Part shown: positions 12,901-17,203 of the stretch, one piece after another
Layout of the letters: every line of letters starts with the position of its first letter
Position numbering within the stretch: position 1 is the stretch's first letter
Virus record (IMG/VR): IMGVR_UViG_3300018424_000222
Location: 1-25,698 of that record
Reading direction: 5' to 3' (one strand)
Origin: a virus
DNA: 25,698 bases
The notes under the pieces: model-generated
Databases searched by the model: none
Told to the model about the DNA's origin: nothing
The model's input: only the letters and a program-made list of their open reading frames with translations
Translations under genes and position numbers: made by a program

Positions 12901-13710
12901 ATCAGTCAGAACATAATCAACATAGGGACGTTGAAGCACACCATTCCTATTAATGATCAGACCAATCTCGGCAATCGGTGCATATTCAAGATTCTCATAC
13001 TGCATGGTCATAGAATCTTGACCTTGCAGATCGCTAACCGAAGGTAGAACCAATTCCTTAATGATCGAATCGGCAAAACCAATGTAATATAGGATCTGAG
13101 TCAGTTCTACCTGATCATTACCTGTACGGGCACGAGGTGCCTCTGTAAAAATGATCTCAGACCCATTGATCGTGTAGTCTACCTGGGGGACCAAAAGTTC
13201 CCCGTAGATCGTTACAGCGAGGTGTTCGGCAGATACAGGGGATACGGGTGTACCGAGGAATTTAAGATCAAATGTTCTACGAGTGCCGTCAAAAAATTCC
13301 CAGGGAGATTCAAGTGCCTGTCTTTTCTTATTAAATTCTTCGAGAGAGATACCAGGGGTCAGAATAGCATCAGGACCACGAACTGTATTCTCATAGTAGA
13401 TAACTTCATTATCAATCATCACCGAACCATTGTTCGGTATAAAACCATCAATCTGTTCGACTTCGATTAGATCATTAATGGGATCAACGTCCTTGATCAA
13501 CACTGTCGAGGACGTTAAAGTCTTCTGGTCGTAAGCATCAATATCCAGATATTTCAGGATATTGTTCAGAACATTATAGGCGCGACCTGTCTTCTCCTGA
13601 GACTTATAGTATTCAACTAAAAAGTTAATCAGTTGTTCATCTTCATTACGGATGAACTCTGGGAGTTGATTAGCAACTCTATCAGAAACGTTGATCGTAT
13701 TTGCGAACAT
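1..13710 (-). CDS. Giant multidomain baseplate/tail-adhesin-like structural protein (3' end outside window)
   Basis: I read every triplet of this phase from 13710 to base 1 and found no stop, so at least 4570 codons are open and the C-terminus lies beyond the window. The ATG follows the gp6 stop by 7 nt, with an AAGAG ribosome-binding sequence in the gap. Modules from N to C: a phage-structural domain (residues about 1-65, resuming about 664-745), eight G-x-G-Y repeats, a second set of six, a YHYH domain, a beta-propeller-like stretch, a LamG/concanavalin-like domain, two chitin-binding-type modules, a third G-x-G-Y set, and a tandem repeat with K-C-x-R-D-I-G. Position after gp6 suggests a baseplate-attached protein, perhaps replacing T4 gp7/gp8 or acting as a host-binding fibre; that role is inferred. 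The modules are read by eye, without profile searches. Confidence 0.93.
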   Translation of the reverse strand, partial: MFANTINVSDRVANQLPEFIRNEDEQLINFLVEYYKSQEKTGRAYNVLNNILKYLDIDAYDQKTLTSSTVLIKDVDPINDLIEVEQIDGFIPNNGSVMIDNEVIYYENTVRGPDAILTPGISLEEFNKKRQALESPWEFFDGTRRTFDLKFLGTPVSPVSAEHLAVTIYGELLVPQVDYTINGSEIIFTEAPRARTGNDQVELTQILYYIGFADSIIKELVLPSVSDLQGQDSMTMQYENLEYAPIAEIGLIINRNGVLQRPYVDYVLTDNNTRIKYFINISTQDTFHIRSIEYVSPTVGQGAEAVARVGDNGEIDRIIVKNGGSGYELNFAPKLSIFSSTGIGEAAAGRTLVNGIKDAKLINGGQGYNSYNPPVISITPPSDLINGSQAAAKITVDDTTGQVSGIEITNSGSGYDFIPAISFINPNGAEISDPVIDSEGRLVANSISVVKTGLGYSNPPEIYIDPAPEDGINAEATCSVSPDGQVVSVTIINRGRGYLTAPRARIIQPVGAQVLDVTVANGNVTNINLLTGGSGYTDAPSVYIVDDRKGPLGESIGGTGAQAVATIFNGEITDINIVSFGSGYSDTQPPKVYIAEPLSAQASCDVGFGEVTGFNILSGGRNYEPSSLRGCARGVSDVVEFDNYGNQVYAPESALSQTSHSSGSVVHNLDSQIIREVFDKFRRQYMPTIQIDYSQVNPVRVIRDIKDFYLSKGTKVATQYLFKILFGEEIDVFYPKDEMITPSAASWVVDTILRAELISGDPVNLTNAQLVQIADPVDQNIKDASVLIENVISIIEGTDVIYELAISEETLSGEFKIPYKTVLVEPLDTTEGIITVDSTIGWPEKNGTIIIDDQEVVQYKDKSLNQFIECTRSKNGVVEDWDPGTTIHSDIFVYVNKGLSTEVKLRILGIAEAATTVLEDSGSYYLPGDKLNVAALGSTADDERLQSWLYNVKKLIRVDRIEPGGLNRTATVTCSNPHGLLVEDAVTIYGANPAVYNGTFEVTARLDEFTFSYLIPVPTDIEPQGNILLSVDLNRGKSTQTTIDEVISLFTSNVQNSFFNNDYVYVAASGLPNYKIGPFQGSALIPGNQRKLLRFPRNVNTVSTRTTVKPNTPIGAWVNGVAAWSYKDQDYVTYGPVTGITITNGGIDYDAGSKPQLEITGGGGSGAAAEVIVNGALSAIEVTDQGSGYTTQPLISIVGGGGSGATAQAVVTNGRVTRVLVGNPGTGYTSQPTISITGGGGSGATATAQVRGKISGVTLTARGSGYTSTPDIKLNSGEGALAQPIVINGRIVSIAIINSGAAYTTAPTVYINGDGFGAQAKAVIGTLGEDKGKVISIQITNRGVGYTQGNTTVRLEAVGQLATFEASVFQWNKNVEYELSSKYDVARGYVFTGFNNQYGGEYAHVSDPKELRYVVGDNVILNPENNQFIEEGTETGASITHSPIIGWAFDGNPIYGPYGYIDPTDQNGGIRRMRSSYKLKANVVYDIDTNPNPARVDGPPLSEYPAGQFIDDYEYTFQEGDLDPYNGRFCKTPEYPDGIYAYFITIDASEAGLPVFPYIIGPEFNSVVDTWNLSLNATQENIPSDVSRYRDPYEDVDIDIDRQPNQQSDQLVTEKEGFLILFETEDIDNDGIISPNEIATQQAMTEEAALQIYDYFPRVSTESRVDIEVETTTKFENAQIDGFVIENPGVSYQVSDTLFFDNTGTDGFGASAQVESVQGASISQYRKEVINDIPYGRITTETDHELIAQDEVIVSSRVITENTNKRFYMSVVTGIDSINVLQTGIGYNESIPPTYEIITTTGQDVELDIDLDVTTGKIDKVNIINSGYNYDTDLPPQIRVSHPQKFKKTYYWSTIYSETQTNCQIKIHDSAVADDRNLYVCGEIVQPNGDSAAFLAKYNDLGSLVWDRSLLPSASIKTARWKKMYLDQTSETNHLIYLIGETESQGTANYNPDILVAKYESGLDNGNNPEGIVRFQKEIAGVSGTTRRDYAGDIYLDEEQRVYICGWTDTNSPDPDDIWVMQLNNQGDVVEKRKFASETEGEQMHQLYYLGDNQVAFCGIDEDNNDLLFGVMEYDGANIELQYVKRLAVSGGDVQRPQFVLDEYNDLFFVCDMWNGTKNYGVAFFKIALDQIRLTVATPQWDFAKIMAPTVNFESIKHAGITVDVFGNVNVVTEVAYEDNDRQAVISGFKYDGTTLYSTNVIRGQWNGTSSDNGIGFTLNTHAVDNSGDILLPLNLQNPIQEVVHRFENATLTFDDTKQNKSTISVYDGNAVSQDSSIFKFGANSLNVADANYVKWTDLNLTEQWTNVMWVRMAPTHGTNNPRIEMITAKDDSGSTVQYIMNLDSGDGNFGKIALEIAPSGGSTTTVWSIGSTYATTLADSDWHHIALVKEEPSLGSYVYSCYFDGVNVATATVVDEISMNDLIVGGQEAGPLVGNSFVGNIDDIVIESRAVYSGSSLQVPTERYTITTQDSALDLVKFDRLHSKRGDYNTTFAGYDGNYTESIAFTANTTLNVNTLSNPVITVWNEGPSGLQILDFSDVVSTLAPGTYTFSTNRHTYSTKTSTIPTPLGRKLKIDPVVVPKYYIRDAGYQKIDAVREFVFNQDVKFEKGSIIQQYNDNGVVQAYGTIVEVPVGGVNTPGLGTAYKVGKIYGTFNDDDLFKNDKEEENTIDEISFTVKRSQNAWEAGKAYSVNDQVWSDGKIYSATNNATSGSTAPTHEIGIVTDGAVLWSYISAAPNIEVDLADFPWPAPTDPEWIATTTYVAGDVVFYGRNKYQCATGGVSGTVGPTHTTGSAADGTVTWDFVSTYDPLSDYARFRPFALADYRVAIVNTYAGSDFIIGDVVSLGNSINAGPKEDTDNKIAEVSGLASVKEITLTVNLNKDIIRTADNRTDLIYCSALTPHNFSNNDILFVEGFTTAEFNGSFFVKEVFSSRDFTYKLRATATADPAFAQGAISRVKISSKHPTLLLVRNHSYIFDMSDASNFGYYLSFAQDNQYKLEYSFNVIEREGTPGLSSATETPVVKFTIGGEVTNITYYFDPSRTDSTSPVGSNSFIDVIKTPYDGRFQISEVISDTEFRFPLLHEPEFNNAEIGLDDQDKPNTIYSTTSKKAIGPINSIKLISPGGFYKKLPIISDIASDRKIEKLRILSGGTEYAPGVYTQVPILGDGEGGLCNITVENDDIIGSGTVTQVSLTDPGKGYTFGSIDIDAIQGILGPTLSGSGAEIEVVIPAEGTGAAVFLTGRQIGKIKTLKNNEFGYGYSHDYTLRPEIAFPINLQLFNTSILSQITITDPGAGYTSAPAVIIQGGGGTGAEAEAVVKNNRLSEILIKNPGSGYSSQPVVTLKSEFTYVVNLDLNYLQFNFPHGITTGAEVQFRADAIGSTVGELPKPSSVGLTSLSATQTYYAIAGEVNGLESDQLRFALTPVDAESGNFITFLTQGAGRQVLLTEVFGGKAEAVVETSRFLEGEEVFQGESQELSTATGIVSTNDGWQIEPKILKVTNPKGDFVVGGKVQGVISRASGVIDNINIAKGVLNIDAITKTAGRFTDDVGKPSEIVQKIQDSFFYQNFSYVIKSEIPINRWKSQILQNNHPVGFNMFGQLSLTGGKDISGRKVAADFTKQVNINEYTNVNEITSFGAAQPIYSTFNNSEVLFRKKRLTNSEEILTSIVKKIDDISSQFDGVTKAFPLTVEGQQVIVKNDQLLVTINGVIQSPGSSYQVVGNQIVFSEAPRPDSKVVYRNIKFDFMPITRLNLNTIAGIFPSIGDNVFGFETETSAKVVATGATSIDVVDINGSFALNERVDVSRTGFSALIGSIDKSFTKLFLQNIGGTFGTVLIGDIIVGQTTGARATITSIDLTDSSIQVTDMSNGFFDRGEDIRFFNAGYNANILNIDSVNYKTIFEFGETVTNMDGDTAVIEETNLDLDGNISDALVLSKTSGTAEFETGQYNLFLNDIFYSAASNIAAKITSISPYRDPIVSINLVRPSAVTGAWSTMVEGDKFEGLTSGATGEVVKIDFEASPPVLYYLKSSETDLTDGETVQGYTEFAGVRTYTATTETVSGEVRLGDVVDTLVINKGSTFFGMIFERLISLTNQNVILDDISKTTITPVEILDSDDRVNADFLDFEEVRSTEVEYENLTGGTIAVGDVIRSITVTYGNPATDALNRWFDAANRIAANKQEIVDFANAEIAVQHPGFYYPGDNQTDQFSRYADAYRLIHRNKDYIIAKSYEDMTVEYPALPIPSPTKCQRDIGHFIDAISMDMFQGGTVYTRKFLQMYFSDDGLTFLYINNEAEATEYAFEQALGYMKNALTNMLTGTDTVGATVYNLYDERSTGGSSGTGITADPSPGNPYGTAGSNTVNYGATNCSDVQSALQTLFDNVSEVLLAGSLSDLIELSEPSTYSSNETKCRRDIGYFVDALVQDIKGDGNYGIVKFTRFYFDASGTPISNGLVGETAESITAFNKARDMAKLAINNLLYDKDLTLLYDPTTYPGPYLTSSSEGHTYDPNYSQGNNQDAANCADVQAALDTLTAIATTAINAGNLNNINALSVISDGSFQENENLRVYKISYKDP
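3700..4335 (-). repeat. G-x-G-Y beta-repeat cluster C in the giant protein
   Basis: Six degenerate repeats carry glycine-rich turns ending in tyrosine: GGFY, GGTEY, GKGY, GYGY, GAGY and GSGY. The tyrosine codons begin at 4330, 4249, 4111, 3931, 3823 and 3706. Several are followed by P-x-V and then by GGGGTGA-type glycine turns. The last three are the closest to clusters A and B. They probably form short beta-hairpins in an extended shaft; that fold is inferred. Confidence 0.7.
5296..5661 (-). repeat. Two CBM5/12-like (chitin-binding-type) modules in the giant protein
   Basis: Two 50-residue modules, 5661-5512 and 5445-5296, share the pattern W-x5-Y-x2-x-D-x-V-x4-x-Y-x-A/C-x-N/G-x2-S-G-x2-x-P-T-H-x3-x-x-x-D-G-x-x-x-W. 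Aromatic residues at the start, after the first loop and at the end are typical of the small carbohydrate-binding modules of families 5 and 12, which are common on phage tail proteins and chitinases. Both copies are 150 nt and sit 66 nt apart. Binding to a host surface glycan is inferred. Confidence 0.65.
6340..6970 (-). other. LamG/concanavalin-like domain in the giant protein
   Basis: The stretch begins with a short beta segment ending in F-K-F-G-A-N-S-L and then reads W-T-N-V-M-W-V-R. Next come D-S-D-W-H-H-I-A-L-V-K, Y-F-D-G-V-N-V-A and finally F-V-G-N-I-D-D-I-V-I-E-S-R-A-V-Y. The order of the W-H-H-I-A-L, F-D-G and G-x-I-D-D signatures is that of LamG-type jelly rolls. Such domains usually bind carbohydrate or protein ligands. 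The boundaries are approximate. Confidence 0.75.
7250..8185 (-). other. Beta-propeller-like (SBBP-type) domain in the giant protein
   Basis: About 310 residues repeat a blade-like pattern: a hydrophobic strand of the form V-Y-I-C-G-W or L-Y-V-C-G-E, a polar turn rich in D, N and S, then a strand such as D-I-W-V-M-Q-L or A-A-F-L-A-K-Y, and a turn with N-x-x-G-x-V-V. At least five such units are visible. This resembles SBBP/YVTN-type propellers, which act as binding platforms. The blade number and exact family need a structure prediction. Confidence 0.6.
9070..9400 (-). other. YHYH domain in the giant protein
   Basis: The stretch reads T-H-S-P-I-I-G-W-A-F-D-G-N-P-I-Y-G-P-Y-G-Y and later G-D-L-D-x-Y-N-G-R-F-x-x-T-P-E-Y-P-D-G-I-Y-A-Y-F. 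The first part (G-W-A-x-D-G-x-P-I-Y-G-P) and the second (L-D-x-x-N-G-R, T-P-E-Y-P-x-G-x-Y-A-Y) are hallmarks of the YHYH family, found in bacterial secreted proteins and cyanophage structural proteins. Its biochemical role is not known to me. The closing Y-A-Y-F replaces the Y-H-Y-H that names the family. Confidence 0.85.
9670..10270 (-). repeat. G-x-G-Y beta-repeat cluster B in the giant protein
   Basis: Six units have tyrosine codons starting at 10264, 10144, 10027, 9913, 9802 and 9673, a spacing of 111-129 nt. The middle units are the most regular. They read G-S-G-Y-T-T/S-x-P, a short strand, G-G-G-G-S-G-A, a strand rich in A-x-A-x-V, then N-G-x-V/I and a return strand. The regular unit of about 40 residues suggests recent internal duplication. 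Confidence 0.85.
11840..12735 (-). repeat. G-x-G-Y beta-repeat cluster A in the giant protein
   Basis: Eight units have tyrosine codons starting at 12730, 12607, 12466, 12343, 12217, 12103, 11959 and 11842 (spacing 114-144 nt). The last unit has drifted to G-G-R-N-Y. Each unit has a G-x-G-Y turn, an N/x-P-P-x-I strand and a return strand containing G-x-V or G-x-I. This block separates the two halves of the N-terminal phage-structural domain. Confidence 0.85.
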
Positions 13711-13717
13711 TTATCTC

Positions 13718-15880
13718 TTAGAAACAGGTTTCCGTTTCGGGATACACAAAGGCATCCACGGGGTAGTTGATTGTATTTATGCCACCGCCACCATAGTTCC
13801 AACCGTCGAAATTGAACGGATCGAAGTTAGCGATAGCGACATCATCCACATTAATATCTCTCGGATATACCTCTGGGTTGAAGAGTGTCGGATCAACCCC
13901 AGCAGGGATTTTGATAGATCCAGGTCCAGGGAGAACAACCACAGGAACTCTTGTAGTTCCGTCAGGAGTGTCTGCAATATTCAAAGGACCAACACAAACT
14001 TGTCCAGTTGAATAATTAACCGTACCGACAGAGTTGTTCAGGATGACTTCTTTTTCGTTTCTGTTAGTAACCATCATCATATTACCGAGTCCATCATCAC
14101 GAAGATTGACAGGAACCAAGGTAGATGTACTAGATGTGGTTGCATTGAAGAGGACATTTTCAAGGGCACTGTTACCACCCGCCAGAACGGCATCTGTTCC
14201 AGTAGTCCCTGTCAGGAGAGATCCTGCTGCTTCGCCAGCACCAATCAAATCGGCAACCTCTTCGGTATAACCAGTAGCGTAGAATGTTCCACTCTTAACC
14301 GAGGAGAACTTAGGTTTACAAACGCCACCGCCATCAGTGCCGTTGCCACCATCACCAGTGCCATCACCAGCACCGCCATACTTGTTAGGATCAGTGATGG
14401 GGTTATCAAAGTCCAAACATTGTGTGAATTGATTGCCAAATGTGAATTGGTCAAGATTTTGTCCCAAAGACATGTGTGTAGTTGTACCAGCAATCGAAGT
14501 ATCTGACGAATCAATCATAGAATTGAATTTCGACAGTTCCAAGCGACCACCAAAGCGATCGTTTCGGTTTTGAGAGTTGAATTGATCAACAGACTTCAAA
14601 ATTGCAGATGCAAGTTCATTGGAAGAACGAGTAGTATCGTTTCCGTTGAATGTTGGGTATACTTTTGGAGAAATATAGAAAATTCTGGGATCGACGATGA
14701 TCGGTTCGATCGATGCCATCGAATAATTCAGTAATTGGTTCTTGATCCTCTTCTTGGTAGTGGTATTGAGGTTAACACCTGTCTTGGATCTTACTGAAAT
14801 GTAAACTTTGCCGTATTCTGGGGGAGACAACTTCTCACCACCATATGCAGTGACAGATGCTGCCTGAGGATAAAGTTCAGACACTAGATATGCGTAGTCT
14901 GCCTCAGTCACTGCTCTGTTTTGGACAGAAAAGGACTTAGGGGCACGATATTTGATGCTTAGACCAGTTTCTCGGTCTTCTCCATCTGCCGCATTCTCAG
15001 TTGTCTGCATAGTGAGAGATGCAGGCAGCACAATACGACCAGAATTATCGATCAGACGACCAATAAAGTTGAACTTAGTCGCACCATTCGCCTCTGGACC
15101 ATCTGTGTCAAGATATTCAATAGTAATGAACTCATTATCGATCAATTTGCGCCCAAGAACACCATCACCGAAGGAAATCTTGTATCTGAGATCTTCCGTC
15201 TCTTCCAGGAAGTAGACACGAGAGGTAGAATCGAGTGCCGTGATGTTTTTAGCCAACGAATATTCGTCAACTTCGACAGACTGCTCGTTGGGACGCACTA
15301 AAACTTTGATTCTTTCAGTATCTACGTTCTCTGAGGGTATAATGTACTCAGGTCTAGCAGTATCATCAACTGTGTAACTATATTTGAGCAGGTTGCCTTG
15401 ATAAATTGTAATTTTTGAAAATGTGGCAATACCAGTATTCTGATCAACGTTACTTTCGACGGTACTTAACAGTGCATAGGTGTAAGATTCGCCATCAACG
15501 TTGGTGACAAAGACATCACCCTTCTCAATTTTAACTGTGTCGGGATATGACTGCCCACCAGGCAGTGTTGCCGCCTGTACGGTCATTGAAACGCACGCTC
15601 TGGACGATTTCTTAGACCTAGGAGTGTATCCAATCTGCTTGGCAATCCTTACGATGTTGTCTCTAACAGTCGCAGATTCAAGGAACGCCTCATTCATCGA
15701 CATGTTTGCCGTGAATGCAGCATAATATGTGTTGTATGCTAAGATATCGATCAAGTATGAGGCAGCAGAACCCTCAAAATCATAATCCGTGAACTCTGAA
15801 CGAGTTCTTAGATAAGATCTGATAGATTCTTTGATCTCAAAAAAGTCTAGTGACGTTAATTCTGACGGAAGTGCTGCCAT
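13718..15880 (-). CDS. gp6: Baseplate wedge protein gp6
   Basis: This 720-aa protein matches the T4 gp6 family, which forms the inner ring of the baseplate wedge and links neighbouring wedges. T4 gp6 is 660 aa, so this copy is a little longer. The N-terminus is typical: F-F-E-I-K followed by L-R-T-R-S-E-F-T-D-Y-D-F-E-G-S, then Y-L-I-D-I-L-A-Y-N-T-Y and N-E-A-F-L-E-S-A, with T-P-R-S near residue 90. The middle contains the baseplate-J-like region, including R-A-V-T-E-A-D-Y near residue 330. A glycine/aspartate-rich linker at about 14380-14323 separates a C-terminal beta-rich segment. It starts one base after the gp25 stop (TAA-A-ATG) and precedes the giant gene by 7 nt, so the three are surely co-transcribed. 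Confidence 0.93.
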   Translation of the reverse strand: MAALPSELTSLDFFEIKESIRSYLRTRSEFTDYDFEGSAASYLIDILAYNTYYAAFTANMSMNEAFLESATVRDNIVRIAKQIGYTPRSKKSSRACVSMTVQAATLPGGQSYPDTVKIEKGDVFVTNVDGESYTYALLSTVESNVDQNTGIATFSKITIYQGNLLKYSYTVDDTARPEYIIPSENVDTERIKVLVRPNEQSVEVDEYSLAKNITALDSTSRVYFLEETEDLRYKISFGDGVLGRKLIDNEFITIEYLDTDGPEANGATKFNFIGRLIDNSGRIVLPASLTMQTTENAADGEDRETGLSIKYRAPKSFSVQNRAVTEADYAYLVSELYPQAASVTAYGGEKLSPPEYGKVYISVRSKTGVNLNTTTKKRIKNQLLNYSMASIEPIIVDPRIFYISPKVYPTFNGNDTTRSSNELASAILKSVDQFNSQNRNDRFGGRLELSKFNSMIDSSDTSIAGTTTHMSLGQNLDQFTFGNQFTQCLDFDNPITDPNKYGGAGDGTGDGGNGTDGGGVCKPKFSSVKSGTFYATGYTEEVADLIGAGEAAGSLLTGTTGTDAVLAGGNSALENVLFNATTSSTSTLVPVNLRDDGLGNMMMVTNRNEKEVILNNSVGTVNYSTGQVCVGPLNIADTPDGTTRVPVVVLPGPGSIKIPAGVDPTLFNPEVYPRDINVDDVAIANFDPFNFDGWNYGGGGINTINYPVDAFVYPETETCF

Positions 15881-15881
15881 T

Positions 15882-16295
15882 TTACGTTCTTTCTAAGAGG
15901 AATTCGATTACTTGAACTAATTCTTCACCGATAATGCGATATTCAATAGCAACGTCAACGGTGTGTTCATCATCAGAAAGACCAACCACAACATCTTCAA
16001 CCTCAACACGCGGTTCAAGTCGCTCAATCGTGTTGATAATTTCATCCCTAATGTCCTCGGACGTAAAAACGTCGAAAGGTTCAAACAAAAGTCCTGTTAC
16101 GCGAGACCCGATGTCAAATTGAAAGGGTCTATCACCAAAATTTGTCAAGATAAGGTTCCGAACGGACTGCTTGATAGCATTCTCGTTCTTGACAGTGCTG
16201 AAATCCTCCGTATTGGGGTTCTGGTTAAAGGACATAGAGAAATCCTTGTACCCCCGTGAGAGAAATTGCTCTGATCGGAACCTATACCTTGACAT
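15882..16295 (-). CDS. gp25: Baseplate wedge protein gp25 (lysozyme-fold family)
   Basis: This is a 137-aa member of the gp25/IraD family, the wedge component next to the sheath that starts sheath polymerisation in contractile tails. The family core is clear: S-R-G-Y-K-D-F-S near residue 14, V-K-N-E-N-A-I-K-Q-S-V-R-N-L at 36-49, then G-D-R-P-F-Q-F-D-I-G-S and I-E-R-L-E-P-R-V. T4 gp25 is 132 aa. The ATG at 16295 gives the expected N-terminus; no good Shine-Dalgarno sequence is visible. A T4-type late promoter lies 30 nt upstream, inside the end of the preceding gene, so gp25, gp6 and the giant gene can be expressed as a late unit. Confidence 0.93.
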   Translation of the reverse strand: MSRYRFRSEQFLSRGYKDFSMSFNQNPNTEDFSTVKNENAIKQSVRNLILTNFGDRPFQFDIGSRVTGLLFEPFDVFTSEDIRDEIINTIERLEPRVEVEDVVVGLSDDEHTVDVAIEYRIIGEELVQVIEFLLERT

Positions 16296-16310
16296 TATGA
16301 CTGATATTTA

Positions 16311-16526
16311 TCAGTGGTCTGGATTATTTATAGTGTCAGTGGGAATATTATATTTTAGAAACTCGCGAAATGTCATTTTCATCTCGCGTTGAGACATGCC
16401 ACAGTGTGCAGCAGCGTGGGGAAGGTTCATCGTCGCATGAAAAAGTCCAAGATTTGACTCTTGGACAAGTTCTGGCGTCGTTTCTACCTTAGGATCCTTG
16501 ACCACGGTAACGTTTTTGTTTGCCAT
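16311..16526 (-). CDS. Small conserved phage protein, 71 aa, possible helix-turn-helix
   Basis: The protein begins M-A-N-K-N and has a polar, acidic first third. The helical C-terminal half contains L-P-H-A-A-A-H-C-G-M-S followed by M-T-F-R-E-F-L. The A-A-x-H-C-G-M-S core looks like the turn of a helix-turn-helix, but this is only a resemblance. The frame is open far upstream into the PAAR-like gene. I chose the ATG at 16526 because the upstream part is out-of-phase coding sequence of other genes. A later ATG at 16430 would avoid a 38-nt overlap with the 49-aa gene. The last codons overlap the late promoter of gp25. Function unknown. Confidence 0.68.
   Translation of the reverse strand: MANKNVTVVKDPKVETTPELVQESNLGLFHATMNLPHAAAHCGMSQREMKMTFREFLKYNIPTDTINNPDH
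16325..16332 (-). promoter_or_regulatory. T4-type late promoter ahead of gp25
   Basis: The minus strand carries an exact TATAAATA, the T4 late promoter consensus read by gp55-family sigma factors, 30 nt before the gp25 ATG. It sits within the last codons of the 71-aa gene. A second, weaker GATAAATA lies just downstream in the palindromic sequence at 16303-16312. Confidence 0.7.
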
Positions 16527-16638
16527 TTCGTGAAGTTGCGCTAAGTGAGGTGTTTTTCGACCGACCCTGACGAGTCTTTTTGGGTTTACCAGGTTGCCAG
16601 TCGTTCTTGACCAGACCAACTTTTGCTCGTGCTGCCAT
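16489..16638 (-). CDS. Small basic cyanophage protein, 49 aa
   Basis: The protein starts M-A-A-R-A-K-V-G-L and is very rich in lysine and arginine (K-P-K-K-T-R-Q-G-R-S-K near the middle), with a polar, probably disordered tail. The ATG at 16638 has GGAG 5 nt upstream, the best ribosome-binding sequence in this part of the window; the longer open frame starting at 16692 lies inside the PAAR-like gene. I recall near-identical small proteins beside gp25 in other cyanophages. The function is unknown. Its charge would suit binding nucleic acid or an acidic structural partner, which is inference. Confidence 0.75.
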   Translation of the reverse strand: MAARAKVGLVKNDWQPGKPKKTRQGRSKNTSLSATSRNGKQKRYRGQGS

Positions 16639-16657
16639 TTTTCTCCGTTTTGGGACC

Positions 16658-17200
16658 CTAAGATGATAGCACATTGGGGGACCCATACGCAACTACGCTG
16701 TTGCAAGGATATGACCACCCCATCCAACCAGGAGTTCCGATGCCAAGGGGATCTAGAACTCGTCCGACAGGTAATTTGTTGGCAAAAACAGTTAATGTTG
16801 AAGAGAATAAGAACCTGATATGCCCTGTTCCTGCATTATCTTCGATTGTTAGGATTGAACAAGGTTCAGGAGTTGGCACTGGGCACAGAGCATTTTGGCA
16901 AGGGCACATGTAGATAACAATATTTGTACATACTGAGACGTGTGGAGTAAACTGATCACCAAAAGTCATTGCAGGAAGACCATTCACAAGCACAGTCGCC
17001 TTAATTGGGTTGAGTGCAGTGAGAGGAACTAATGGTTGTGGTGGCCACCAGCATGTCCATTCCTTAATAACGATGCTATAAGGGATTGGAGGAGTCTTGC
17101 ATGGTTGTACAGAGTGTACCGTAGGAGGCACACAGATGCCGTGTCCCGAGTCTGGAAGACCCGTGACGGGTGCAATTGGTAGTAGGAGACCGAATGCCAT
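16658..17200 (-). CDS. PAAR-like tail-spike tip protein
   Basis: This 180-aa protein looks like a PAAR-family tip, the small cone that caps the central spike of contractile tails (T4 gp5.4). The N-terminus has the P-V-T-G-L-P-D-S-G-H-G pattern. A central V-L-V-N-G-L-P-A-M-T-F-G-D-x-F-T-P-H carries the G-D and histidine that in PAAR proteins lead to the metal site, and T-V-F-A-N-K-L-P-V-G-R follows near residue 135. Unusual is the richness in proline, cysteine and tryptophan, including C-P-C-Q-N-A-L-C near residue 112. It begins 3 nt after the 1430-aa gene stops and ends 19 nt before the 49-aa gene. DUF4280-type PAAR relatives are the alternative family. The spike-tip role is inferred from motif and context. 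Confidence 0.7.
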   Translation of the reverse strand: MAFGLLLPIAPVTGLPDSGHGICVPPTVHSVQPCKTPPIPYSIVIKEWTCWWPPQPLVPLTALNPIKATVLVNGLPAMTFGDQFTPHVSVCTNIVIYMCPCQNALCPVPTPEPCSILTIEDNAGTGHIRFLFSSTLTVFANKLPVGRVLDPLGIGTPGWMGWSYPCNSVVAYGSPNVLSS

Positions 17201-17203
17201 GTA

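Noticed and set aside
16639-16692. Longer N-terminus for the 49-aa basic protein
   Set aside because: It would overlap the PAAR-like gene, while the ATG at 16638 has a good GGAG at the right distance.
16527-16727. Longer N-terminus for the 71-aa protein
   Set aside because: The extra 67 codons lie inside the PAAR-like gene and the 49-aa gene in other frames and do not look like a phage protein N-terminus.
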